From NCBI RefSeq assembly GCF_910588665.1, contig NZ_CAJUPR010000012.1:1-64000 (forward strand): a DNA stretch of 64,000 nt. The letters are read 5' to 3'. Of this stretch, positions 55,401 to 59,947 are shown piece after piece. The stretch is from an uncultured Brachyspira sp. GTDB lineage: Bacteria > Spirochaetota > Brachyspiria > Brachyspirales > Brachyspiraceae. Made by a program: the position numbers and the translations under genes. The first letter of the stretch is position 1; each line of letters opens with the position of its first letter. The notes beneath the pieces were generated by a model. The model worked only from the letters and a program-made list of their open reading frames with translations, was not told the DNA's origin and did not search any database.

Positions 55401-55900
55401 TACTTGAAAGAGTGGACAGCATAAAAGCCGCTATGATTGATGCTGAAGATACCAGAAAAAACTTTATGGATAAAATTTATTCTCTTGAAAGAGATATGGC
55501 TAAAATAGATAAGAATGATAAAAAAGTTCAGCTGTTTATTTCTAAATTGGAAGAACTTAATATAATAATTGATGAAATACAAAATCAAAGAGAAAATCTT
55601 ATCTATATGAAAAATCAGTATGATGATTATGATAAAAATATAGTAAAAAATCTTGAGAGAGCCGAATATTTTGTCAGATATTTAGAGACATTATTGGATA
55701 ATGCAGATAAATATATGTCTGATAAGAGCATAAAATCAGGCGCTAAAAGGGATAAAATAGACAGCAAAAAAGAGGAACTTATAATTAAGATGTATAAACA
55801 AGGCTGGAAGCCCGATGATATAGTTAAAAATACTTCATATTCAAGGGAAGAGGTTGAGAGAACTATAAAAACTTGGAAAGACAGGCAATCCAGAGGATAA
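40445..55900 (+). CDS. Giant membrane-anchored coiled-coil protein with C-terminal HTH-like segment
   Basis: A single open frame of 5151 residues (about 590 kDa). I start at ATG 40445, which has GCGGAG 7 nt upstream; an in-frame TTG at 40430 overlaps that site. Residues 4-24 form one membrane helix, and the rest should be cytoplasmic. Nearly all of the remaining protein is charged heptad-like coiled coil with very few Cys, Trp or Pro. Diverged repeats are marked by an R-I-x-Y/H-F-E-D-x-W-S-D motif at residues 1428, 2073, 2672, 3430 and, weaker, 4168. An IE-R/K-SRA block recurs four times. The last 44 residues (after a basic linker) read as a helix-turn-helix, with LIIKMYKQGWKPDDIVKNTS. No enzyme motif is seen. 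It could be a filament, tether or cell-length scaffold; I cannot name a family. Confidence 0.9.
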   Translation: MSPVLQLILTFAVPLFIIGIYSIVNNRKNSSDNNFNRLFAEEKAVLEGIVEEKISEVRDNAIDLEIAVKKAGFISKSMEEDLSKLNKRIESYKDYKAAVSQYQEQVDSLEEAYLDILNKVDTVLKERNTIEKTYKRISDVKSKMTELEKNVGSIQDKLIESYNSKLNDFESELYKRFDALTTNLLARDAHYSTMAEQEKEKISALTEEFKIHVARKEELFTNQLTQLAEKTARHNIEQLAELFEKGRDELINKYSSFADEIDIKSKDIETRYETLSQSKDGLETELNNLRDTIHDRLNSITQSSVLEFKDEMEKTKEMLYSALKEGLEKISLDKEEFLDSIEQKAYSLEKSIDDIKDKADYISKDYAEKADMLENEFSLLKDDINNRFISEVENFSNHIKDVLENEDDGVITLYRNKTKELNDLIISIDGMSEETMLKAESRFEDIVNDMDKLKNDILTRAQDDMEYSIDNARSSLIAEINELRNDVETETNLLKDKIDETHYQTSEIISILNNKQEEILDSLSLQKEYLYKDLESQSNDRIKEIEILFASVKNELEENIDSYIKNASSDFDSINEKLSDLKEQYDKASSDINSLKKDTEYNLKENIEKRIEILEKSSDEINGLMNKANEKLENGVKDAEVKIEEIKKEISKYSDAYIDSLKSNLEAILNDYEQTKMKAITDSIDAVVNQVDESEKKHNALISNIENSLDEFKDKITHAVDENIKFNEESKKEIVDMLNNELNQAAGSFDTLLNEKKESMSKIKDEIEDIMHRVENGRDAFEHAINKVYENAENKEKELMSDIEYKYNSLDKKIDGVLEERRSDLNTISAEYHSMLEKYSNDLKDDYDELRHHASLMTDEYKIRIENLGEKINEIIDNADNMRSIIDNKTSEIDSYISVKKEEINKKIENIFADAEEDTLKKLNDIRELIDDAVEKYKYEIKEIESYRLEENKNIMHDIENIGADIKKDYERYTDMLEDIYNKEKASLNDHANILKDDIEKSRAESEAKHLSYESNYIDEYLNKASLRIDEEVDRLNDDLNNSFNTLYSGFSKILSEIRKNNNKKLLKYLSKIKKHAEKVISDTALEVKDSIGLTLEDLRDEFASLKDNVDDRLREQADKLISNNENVLAILDDHNGRLEKINDLSDIIENIKETLSEQINDLNSNLSDINEDFKGSLEKIKSSIINRDELIKLHENEKELLKNQIDDVKEEFELFKDHILRTNEVEIPALFDEEKERIENMFDDFSKNLLMRLTDNESDIHYIKDVLSEERGHLISQIELLRNDVDNIKDDNTAAVLSEEKAVLESSLYALRNDFDKIIDLEKDFTALKNRIEGIDGTLKDDVKDLSKKLKDFKYNLEEKIEKDSNALYRDLETLNENFDAVKKNMSSLLNRDEIESLLNDEKKRLDSIFEGLSLNNEDFRERLEKRIAYFEDIWSDNTKIKSIYASDIREEVENIRKEADIKYDNHISELKDKMKLIEQDIYDWKNDNLNNLLSQLEDARKGIENFIDTSEGKKNQFLIDMLSSIENKENEIYSRIDEKILYAENKISSIDEKLNNAIGNSLEEIHNKINESAAKYNEEIKRIEHHRLNETEDIISDIEDLGNSIREDYEEYSIMIDKIYEDAVSELETHLENIKAEIERSRAQSEADHLSNEKNYIDEYLSEYSKKLELQVSDKLNILSEAKETLDDMIKNSFNTLNSNLNDAVLKFNEEADNRINSAVEKLEKEALNREAYENKYISELEEQLRAVSVKIDNELYNISSKLDNEIYDVKSKYDSLSTDFDEALDMIKGSIFDRDELMELHNSEKELLSERINELKNEFESFRNDVLTADKEDMPALFEKEKERIDQAFEEFANNLLDRLSSSESDINYIKDLIYDDKNIILDKIENLKEEISLIKEDDTISQLSLEKTALEESFNTIKNDFSKLKELENNLYQLKDSISDTDMSLKEEVKSLSSKIEELNIKIIDDEEHYSDDLNTLNSNLDILNGYINTVKSKLEDSLNKSAELDNTILKDKEDLENKLSSIRDNIALVSGRNDSIENLFNEEIKKLDELFNKVNNDNREFRDRLERRIEYFEDAWSDSSRIRVLFSSDIRDEMDNIKSDTQLKIENSINCLKDKIESIDKDISDWKGNTIEQLINQLGEAKESISDYLNASEIKGEEIVNNLLSKIDDREKSIYELLDNKIKEIENRLSLVDAKLNDDIGGNLEHLYSMLNNAVSKYDEEIKNIENYKSEEKERILDDIDSIRNEMASSYENYSNLMNEVYSNSVNSLKEYSDSIKAEIERSRAQSEADHLSNEKNYIDEYLSEYSKKLELQVSDKLNILSEAKETLDDMIKNSFNTLNSNLNDAVLKFNEEADNRINSAVEKLENKADNIIHSDNYIHNVEDKIKDFYGKVDTKLLNFEDKYDALEKKIYDLESSRNYISRFEDKIKDLHERIDDKISNINDRYDNLIKSFDDRLVNIESTVLNNEQIQKLRDDFIIFKDDVLKANRDDIPTLFNKEKEKFEELYNSFTDDMIDKLNNSSISIEELKNAMYDEKNAILESMESFRYELDELKSRDSLESLETEKIRLEDTFNSLREDFERLYDLESEVYNLKSNLEGVDSNLRSDIDKLYEEVSEFKYGLEEKIDILEDNAVSRDMFDDDREKLYSLYDELEAENKDFKDLMDKRISHFEDTWSDPNKALKLYEDALKPEVDNLKSEIISNIENHVNEIENNLSLWKDGNLSLLLDQLKDAKENINSFIESSKDKKNGIIAKMISSIKDEILSKENEINTRLEEKLLSVNERLSHLENRLTSDVNRFNSMISDAVDKYEEELKNIESYRLEENESVIKNLENIGKNIISNYEDYSKMLNSVYENNKNALDEYSNSLKIEIEKSRTDANKDYIDSYLNEYSSKIESEIKEKLEELEKNKYNLDIMINDSFNNLNQSINNAVSKMMEDSDAKFRDIIESLETQINDLIVNKENEIINRIISYETEIKDKQHSSFDNIKNELLTLYNELRDDINYDDLKNVTVKLNNIENSVSDINTQLENKAKDISDRIDLEKEELYASVDKLYSEFEDFKSNVDERFKSQINDFLYNNEHILSLFGEYSEKISSVTDILEDIENVKISLIDEIDKVKEEIESKYSSLIVDFDKSIEDIKDTVLNQYIDEKDLLFKETDNLKNSFALLKDDILNACDERVSVIFDCEKNRIQSIIDDISETLSAKINSNEDNISVLESSLFDFRTVISNTIDAFKDEISSIKDNHSYNDLIEERYRLEESFNSLKDDFSKIEDLEKDLSAVKDKISGVDTDLNDEVARLSDELNALKDSLSSSATQEDIDAVYEDFKQLGESLESFKENIMPQISDFTKLEDKILNSREEIYKDINNIMDCMPESYISRDEISKLEEKLDNIFDNFNNNIVSVKNDLVYNIEKDTKEFKDRIEKRIDYFEDAWSDENKLSELYGSNIADNFDALKQGLESHFSNSFAEFKDKIEAMQKDLDSWKASGLNSIENDLDNAKESISDNAAYSEIKSIIEALKEDINIRQSELQDKLDSRLEESISNIEMQINTFDDRISNLEYNQGSLKDDISEYREKLDSVLNDYEDRVKSKFINLQDSLKTEEKHTINYIENNISSIKEDINSSNKGVDIKIKALESYISKINNDLNTNTLKLSNELAKDKKELINTIDEFRKDIYERISKEISKKDLELLNDFEEFKNKIISSVPNMEELAELFVSEKEDRANEFEEFKNEILNTQIYNRNFAEMFEEEKAKLIDELDHFKSAVRVEYISAEDRFEALKKDYLNNLNNILDSDKYGLESSFAEIKKEINNIKDASVSKDEIEKLMESYKQDIASSIENTKAEVYENMQAGKIDSSYIEKLIEDEISKINETLESFRKNIEENYSTVEAVAEVLSKEQEAVENKLSEMKEDILKDIPTLENVSHIFAEERESLKYDIKDEFVSLRNEILSSVPTNNDLANMANQYGAKIRDDFQILEQDFSESIKRYKENISNEMSGFRSEFNDRIANIKDLAEALQLERDRLMSEIDDIKSRYENGNIYSDEALSSMEGDRERLLNEFISFRKSIVELIKEQDETMSMFNQEKLNIIDSIEALKNQISFDTISRDDVVSMIEDERKQISEMFESIQNDSIDTDFRYLTDAFRDDIIKVFEESNDEFRNRIEARIVHFEDVYASPDKIKEFYKDAILSEVDSLRNEAILMLASINDKVESAKDNIDMLENDKVKSIINKIDEAENNINSLVNTIKANIKEHENELRMLSQSQKHISQEVETVRKEREALMDMVKNSDINIRNKINGLTSAVSEAADIASLKIAEKEAEFVNKVKEAEEYISLLSNKITEENNNSLNKAREDISGLIASFNEAVIKETNDLTPHIMTTVQSFINNEMKKFDKFSDVRSAVESIENDINNKITDAFVNMSKRLEDDIAEFRKKIDTYQEEFISELKMSVNIEGDRAVDEIKSMHNNEVAKLKDMYLTTEKFYTDRQEKNYEDFSKLFEAAYKEYNEKIESLHTQLDDTKVSIEDAVADLKQSLSIKDEFLASVENNKEKLEAVEEQMNNLQNEFAPSIEKLKSIIEEKALELQDKVNVYSKDIEVQGEKFNSRLEELSNNAKYTIENKISEFDSIIENVSNKIDVLLEEKNSEFDALKAHYEGLSESLTSLKESISEAVNIRIAEANNIIEENVQTIEDNTNEKYEKYIARLNSNLEQTLSLLMNDAKEHIQNAKLEIIKAHNDNLDEYDGRIAGMKNILSALEDDMAKYSSEIDARIDKINLSYDEKTNVILKDFENRTDDLRLKLNDAVEAINKMLESKTNDISLEYDAVKLKIDDIAEDIEKYMNTVKVFDNAQYMAESIKDDVAKLSSMVEDTKAQTAEMNKTISDFDNLKKMHHEILNYAENIKTEKDTLEDTREKLNMLMEMSGEIQDKFVNIAENNAMIEHAEEGIQVVIDIASQIENKLSIIKDKEEYADDILQQIRKAEIETETILERVDSIKAAMIDAEDTRKNFMDKIYSLERDMAKIDKNDKKVQLFISKLEELNIIIDEIQNQRENLIYMKNQYDDYDKNIVKNLERAEYFVRYLETLLDNADKYMSDKSIKSGAKRDKIDSKKEELIIKMYKQGWKPDDIVKNTSYSREEVERTIKTWKDRQSRG
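45349..45621 (+). repeat. Exact 273-bp internal duplication, copy A
   Basis: Identical base for base to 47284-47556. Encodes residues 1636-1725 of the giant protein, containing EIERSRAQSEADHLSNEKNY. Flanking sequence on both sides is clearly diverged. Confidence 0.95.
47284..47556 (+). repeat. Exact 273-bp internal duplication, copy B
   Basis: Second copy, 1935 nt (645 codons) after the first, so the reading frame is preserved. It encodes residues 2281-2370. Recombination between the copies would remove exactly 645 residues. Confidence 0.95.
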
Positions 55901-55914
55901 GTTTCTTCTTAAAT

Positions 55915-55950
55915 AAAAACAGTCTGTAGATTTATTTATAGGCTGTTTTT
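55915..55950. terminator. Bidirectional terminator after the giant gene
   Basis: AAAAACAG (55915-55922) pairs with CTGTTTTT (55943-55950), and the stem extends inward with G-U pairs. It lies between the giant gene (stop 55900) and the convergent lipoprotein gene (stop 55955). Confidence 0.85.
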
Positions 55951-55954
55951 TATA

Positions 55955-56686
55955 TCAAATTCCCCACCATTGGGAAGCATTTGGCTGATATGCCCATCTA
56001 TATGAATTATTCTGCATTAAAATTTTTACAAGCTGATTTCCATTTTTAAATATGTAAAGACCATTCTTGGAGTATACGGCATTGCTGTCAAAATATGAAT
56101 CATTTGTATTTGTAATGATAATAACAGCGTTAAAATTAGTCTGATATCCGAAATATTGAACCAACCAGTTTGAATTTGCAGTAATTATATTATTATTTAT
56201 ATTTCCCACATTCTGTCCTCCCGCAGTTAATGTGTTTCCATTTCCTGTTCCCTCTTGTCTAGGTATTACAGGAAGTATATAATTTATAGGCGTTTCTATA
56301 TACTTTTTATCAACTAAATTATTTGTGCCGTATGCCGTAACGGATATATAATATAATGTATTATTATTAAATGTATAATTAGGAATTTCTATAGTATAGT
56401 TTGTTCTTATATGATTGCTTCCAAGTATTGTTGGGAGTATTCCGTTACTGTTTTTTATGGCATCATTAGTTTGTACAAGGTTGGGAGATGCGCCCGCATA
56501 TATATTAAACCCCGCAAAATCTGAAGCTATTATACCCGACCAAAATGTTATGCTTACTTTATTATCGCCGGGTATTGCCTGCACATCATAAGGGGCATTG
56601 TATTCATCAACTACGGTTATAAGTTCTTCATTACAAGATATAAGTAAAAAAGCCGTTATTACAGCAAATAATAATATTTTCTTCAT
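55955..56686 (-). CDS. Lipoprotein with fibronectin-like region
   Basis: 243 residues, lipobox LISC with Cys18. The region after the signal reads as a fibronectin type III-like strand pattern (PYDVQAIPGDNKVSITFW, DFAGFNIYAG), also seen in the upstream neighbour. The C-terminus ends in an aromatic segment with WAYQPNASQWWGI. It begins 3 nt after the stop of the upstream lipoprotein and has no clear Shine-Dalgarno, so it is probably translated by coupling. The two lipoproteins look like diverged paralogues (both have a GFNIYAG/GYNIYFG block). Function unknown. Confidence 0.75.
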   Translation of the reverse strand: MKKILLFAVITAFLLISCNEELITVVDEYNAPYDVQAIPGDNKVSITFWSGIIASDFAGFNIYAGASPNLVQTNDAIKNSNGILPTILGSNHIRTNYTIEIPNYTFNNNTLYYISVTAYGTNNLVDKKYIETPINYILPVIPRQEGTGNGNTLTAGGQNVGNINNNIITANSNWLVQYFGYQTNFNAVIIITNTNDSYFDSNAVYSKNGLYIFKNGNQLVKILMQNNSYRWAYQPNASQWWGI

Positions 56687-56689
56687 AAA

Positions 56690-57502
56690 TTAATAGCTTA
56701 ATACATCAGCAGCAGTTTGACGGCAGTAATCAACTACGGCATTATTAGCGCTTACACTCCTTACATATATTTTTCCGTAATAGGATTTATTATCTTCAGT
56801 TATCTTTATTAAGTAAAGTCTATTGGCTGTTACTTCTAAATTATCATTTCCATAACCGTTTTCAGGAGGTATTGTGATATCGTATAAAGAATTTGCAGGA
56901 TGCCTCATCATACTTCCATTTACAGCATTTTGAAAATATAATATATTTCCTATACTTATTAATTTGGCTAAATTTCTTCCTTCAATATTTATATCATTGC
57001 TTACAGATACAAGTTTATTTATAACTTCAGGTCTTGGGGTTGCCATTTTTGCAAAATTATCATAATAATAACTTTCTAACTGAGGTGTAATTTGATAAGA
57101 TGATACCCATACATATATTGGTATTCCGTTATTTAAATCTTTATTCTCCAATGTATATATATCCGTATTATTAGTGGAATAATAACTTCCCCTTTTAATA
57201 GTAAAAGTATATTTTTTTATAGTTTCAGATTTTGTTTCAGTCATAGTAGGAAGTACCTTCTGCTGATTATATAATTTATATTTTTTTGGATTGGTTTTGT
57301 CTCCGAAATATATATTGTATCCGCTGAATGAAGCTTCATTATTTTGAGCTTCAAATTCAACTATTAGTTCATGGTCTTTCGGTATAATTTTAGTTATATA
57401 AGGCTGATTCAATTCAAGTATTATGCCTGTAACATCGGGAAGACCGCATGAAATCATTAAGAGTGAAGATATTATTATAATAAATAATTTTAATGCATTC
57501 AT
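56690..57502 (-). CDS. Lipoprotein with fibronectin-like region
   Basis: I start it at ATG 57502 (MNALKLFIIIISSLLMISC), giving 270 residues with a proper lipoprotein signal and Cys19. A longer in-frame start at 57616 would lie inside dut and add a non-signal tail, so it is rejected. The N-terminal strand pattern (PYITKIIPKDHELIVEFEA, SGYNIYFG) parallels the next gene. No catalytic motif is visible. It follows dut by 22 nt and precedes the paralogous lipoprotein by 3 nt. Confidence 0.75.
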   Translation of the reverse strand: MNALKLFIIIISSLLMISCGLPDVTGIILELNQPYITKIIPKDHELIVEFEAQNNEASFSGYNIYFGDKTNPKKYKLYNQQKVLPTMTETKSETIKKYTFTIKRGSYYSTNNTDIYTLENKDLNNGIPIYVWVSSYQITPQLESYYYDNFAKMATPRPEVINKLVSVSNDINIEGRNLAKLISIGNILYFQNAVNGSMMRHPANSLYDITIPPENGYGNDNLEVTANRLYLIKITEDNKSYYGKIYVRSVSANNAVVDYCRQTAADVLSY

Positions 57503-57524
57503 AATATAATATAATTTACTTTTA

Positions 57525-57959
57525 TTATTTATTTGTGCTTCCAAATCCGCCTTCTCCTCTTTTAGTGTCTGAAATAGAATCTGTTTCTTCAAAATATATT
57601 TTTTCCACTTTTGCAAACACTATTTGAGCTATTCTGTCACCATGATTAATGGTAAACGGAGTATCTGTTAATGATGCCAATATAATTTTTAATTCGCCTC
57701 TGTAATCACTGTCTATAGTTGCAGGCGAGTTTAAGCAGAATATTCCGTTTTTTAATGCTAAAGAGCTTCTGCTTCTTATCTGAGCTTCATATCCTTCGGG
57801 TATTTCTATAAAAAGTCCTGTAGGAATCAGCACTATATCGTTCTTTTTTAAAATAATAGGATTTTCTATATCGGCATGTAAATCCAGTCCTGACGATCCA
57901 TGCGTCTGATATTCAGGAAGAGGATTTTTAGATTTATTAATAATTTTTACTTTAAGCAT
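57525..57959 (-). CDS. dut: Deoxyuridine 5'-triphosphate nucleotidohydrolase
   Basis: Trimeric dUTPase that hydrolyses dUTP to dUMP, keeping uracil out of DNA and feeding dTMP synthesis. The five family motifs are visible: SGLDLHADI, RSRSSLALKNG, ATIDSDYRGEL, NHGDRIAQIVF and the C-terminal RGEGGFGSTNK. Length 144 is normal. CGGAG lies before the ATG. It is 40 nt downstream of the GntP gene and probably in the same transcript. Confidence 0.96.
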   Translation of the reverse strand: MLKVKIINKSKNPLPEYQTHGSSGLDLHADIENPIILKKNDIVLIPTGLFIEIPEGYEAQIRSRSSLALKNGIFCLNSPATIDSDYRGELKIILASLTDTPFTINHGDRIAQIVFAKVEKIYFEETDSISDTKRGEGGFGSTNK

Positions 57960-57999
57960 TATATTCTCCGATTTTTTTCAGCTGAATACGATTATATTA

Positions 58000-59382
58000 T
58001 TATCTAAATAAGAAAGCAAGTATCATTATAATAATAAGTGCCGTAATGCCCTGTATAAAAGTAGCTAAAGTTCTGGCTTTATATGCATCTTTTATTTTTA
58101 ATCCAGATAGTTCAACAACAATCCAAAAATAACTATCATTAGCATGCGAAGCTATCATAGAGCCTGCCCCTATAGACATTAATACTAATATCTGAGATAT
58201 TACTGTGTCAAATCCCAATGTTTTAAGTAAAGGAGCAAAAAGAGTAGCAACGGTAATTACTGCTATTGTAGAAGATCCTAATATTATTTTTAAAGCAGAT
58301 GCCATAATAAAAGGAAGTATCAATCCCATATTTAATGAAGAGAATATATGTCCCAGTTCGGGTATAATTTTAACTAATTTGGTAGACTGCAGAATCTCGG
58401 CAAAAGCTCCGCTCGCTCCTACTATTGCCAATATGCTTCCTGAAGATCTTATACCGTCTCCTATCCACATAGATATCTCTTCTTTATTAAATTTATGAGT
58501 AAGAAGAAGCGAAAATAAAAAACCTATGAATAATGCCATAGAAGGCTCGCCTAAAAATATAAATATATTTTTTATTATTCCGTCACTTAAATTAAAAGAA
58601 TCAAATCTGACAATACTTCCCACAGCCATTAATATTACAGGCACCGCTATAGGAGCTAATGATTTCCAAGCGGAAGGCAGACCTCCCATATCACTTATTA
58701 AGGTTTCATAAGCTGGAGATTTATCAGGATAATTTGGTTTGGTTATATATTTTGATATAAATATTCCATACAAGGCGCCTATTAATGAAGTAGGAATTGC
58801 CACTATTAATCCTATAATTATAATAGTTAATAAATGCGCCTCAAGACCGAACAGATTTACAACAGCGGTAGGTCCAGGGGTTGGAGGAATTAATGCATGA
58901 GAGGCATACAGTCCCGTAGACAGCGCAACCGACAATGCCACAGGAGAAGCTCCGCTTTTTTTAGCTAAAGATTTTCTGAGAGGCGTTAATATTAAGTATC
59001 CTGAATCGCAGAATACAGGTATTGATACTATAAAGCCTAATATATTTATTGCTAAAGCAGGATGAGATTTTCCTACCACTTTTATAACTATCTCTCCAAG
59101 TTTTAAAGCCGCACCGGACATTTCCAATATATTTCCTATTATGCTTCCAAGAACTATTATTATTCCCACATTAGCCAAAGCCTTTCCGAAGCCTTTACCT
59201 ATTAAAGAAGATATTTCTTTTATATAGTTTGTATCTTTATTGAAAGGAATATTAAGAGTAAAAGCCAGAAATATGGCTACTAATAACATAGCTATGAACG
59301 GATGAACCTTAAACTTAATAGTTAAAATCATAACTGCAATAATGGATATTGCAAGCATAACTATTGCAAAATAACTAATCAT
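58000..59382 (-). CDS. GntP family permease (gluconate-type)
   Basis: A 460-residue polytopic membrane protein with about 12 helices. Family blocks are present: ANVGIIIVLGSIIGNILEMS, SIPVFCDSGYLILTPL and HALIPPTPGPTAV. GntP members import gluconate or related sugar acids with protons; the exact substrate is not determined by sequence. AGGAT precedes the ATG. No gluconate kinase is adjacent. It is 54 nt downstream of the HPr-like gene. Confidence 0.9.
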   Translation of the reverse strand: MISYFAIVMLAISIIAVMILTIKFKVHPFIAMLLVAIFLAFTLNIPFNKDTNYIKEISSLIGKGFGKALANVGIIIVLGSIIGNILEMSGAALKLGEIVIKVVGKSHPALAINILGFIVSIPVFCDSGYLILTPLRKSLAKKSGASPVALSVALSTGLYASHALIPPTPGPTAVVNLFGLEAHLLTIIIIGLIVAIPTSLIGALYGIFISKYITKPNYPDKSPAYETLISDMGGLPSAWKSLAPIAVPVILMAVGSIVRFDSFNLSDGIIKNIFIFLGEPSMALFIGFLFSLLLTHKFNKEEISMWIGDGIRSSGSILAIVGASGAFAEILQSTKLVKIIPELGHIFSSLNMGLILPFIMASALKIILGSSTIAVITVATLFAPLLKTLGFDTVISQILVLMSIGAGSMIASHANDSYFWIVVELSGLKIKDAYKARTLATFIQGITALIIIMILAFLFR

Positions 59383-59436
59383 TAAACATCCTTTTATAGT
59401 TTTTGTATTGCTAATATGAATAAAAATTATGAATTT

Positions 59437-59748
59437 CTAGTCTTCTTCAGGAACTTCGGCATGAATATAACCTTCTTCAAAAAAGTATATTAATTCTTTT
59501 TCTGCATTTTTTGCGGTTTCTTCCATACCTTCTTCATATTCTATTTCCAGAATAATATTTGCGCCTTGAAATGCCCCAAGTCCCATAATATTAAATACGC
59601 TTTTTGCATCTGCCCTCACTCCGTTATAAAGCAGAAATATTCCTATATTTGAATAATCGCTTTTACTGGAAATTTGAGATAAAACGCCTGCAGGTCTTAA
59701 ATGCATTCCATTTTTGCTTTTGATTGTGACTACATTTGTTAATGTCAT
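59437..59748 (-). CDS. ptsH: HPr family phosphocarrier protein
   Basis: 103 residues. The phosphoacceptor His16 lies in NGMHLRPAG, with the required Arg next but one. The regulatory serine equivalent is Ser50 in AKSVFNIMGLGA. The C-terminus is extended with an acidic tail (HAEVPEED), making it longer than the usual 85-90 residues. HPr relays phosphate from enzyme I to PTS permeases. No PTS genes are nearby, so it may be regulatory. CAGGG is before the ATG and a strong promoter lies upstream. Confidence 0.88.
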   Translation of the reverse strand: MTLTNVVTIKSKNGMHLRPAGVLSQISSKSDYSNIGIFLLYNGVRADAKSVFNIMGLGAFQGANIILEIEYEEGMEETAKNAEKELIYFFEEGYIHAEVPEED

Positions 59749-59777
59749 TATATACCCTGAGATTTTATTGTGTGTTT

Positions 59778-59806
59778 ATTATACTATATATATTTATATT
59801 TTTCAA
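59778..59806 (-). promoter_or_regulatory. Promoter of the HPr-GntP-dut operon
   Basis: Minus-strand TTGAAA (59806-59801), 17-nt spacer, perfect TATAAT (59783-59778), about 30 nt before the ATG at 59748. Confidence 0.7.
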
Positions 59807-59911
59807 GTTTTTTATTTTTAGTATTATGAGCTGCCGTTTTATAACTTCAAAGTTTGGTATAATAAAATTTGCTTATTAATATTGATAAAAGCTTTTTTTA
59901 TTAAAAAATTA

Positions 59912-59920
59912 TGTTATAAT
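59912..59920 (+). promoter_or_regulatory. Extended -10 promoter of uvrA
   Basis: TGTTATAAT is an extended -10 with a perfect hexamer (59915-59920), 27 nt before the ATG. No good -35 is at the right distance. A second extended -10 (TGGTATAAT, 59855-59863) lies upstream. Confidence 0.5.
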
Positions 59921-59947
59921 ATTTTAACTTTTTTTAAGGATAAAAGT

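Noticed and set aside
41801..55588. Short minus-strand frames opposite the giant coiled-coil gene
   Set aside because: They mirror the biased codon use of the coding strand; none has a signal, motif or Shine-Dalgarno.
40445..55900. Giant gene as an assembly artefact of stacked repeats
   Set aside because: Apart from the 273-bp duplication the repeats are well diverged, the frame is kept throughout, and a promoter, start and terminator fit at its ends.
57503..57616. Longer start for the lipoprotein downstream of dut
   Set aside because: It would lie inside dut and bury the lipoprotein signal that starts at 57502.
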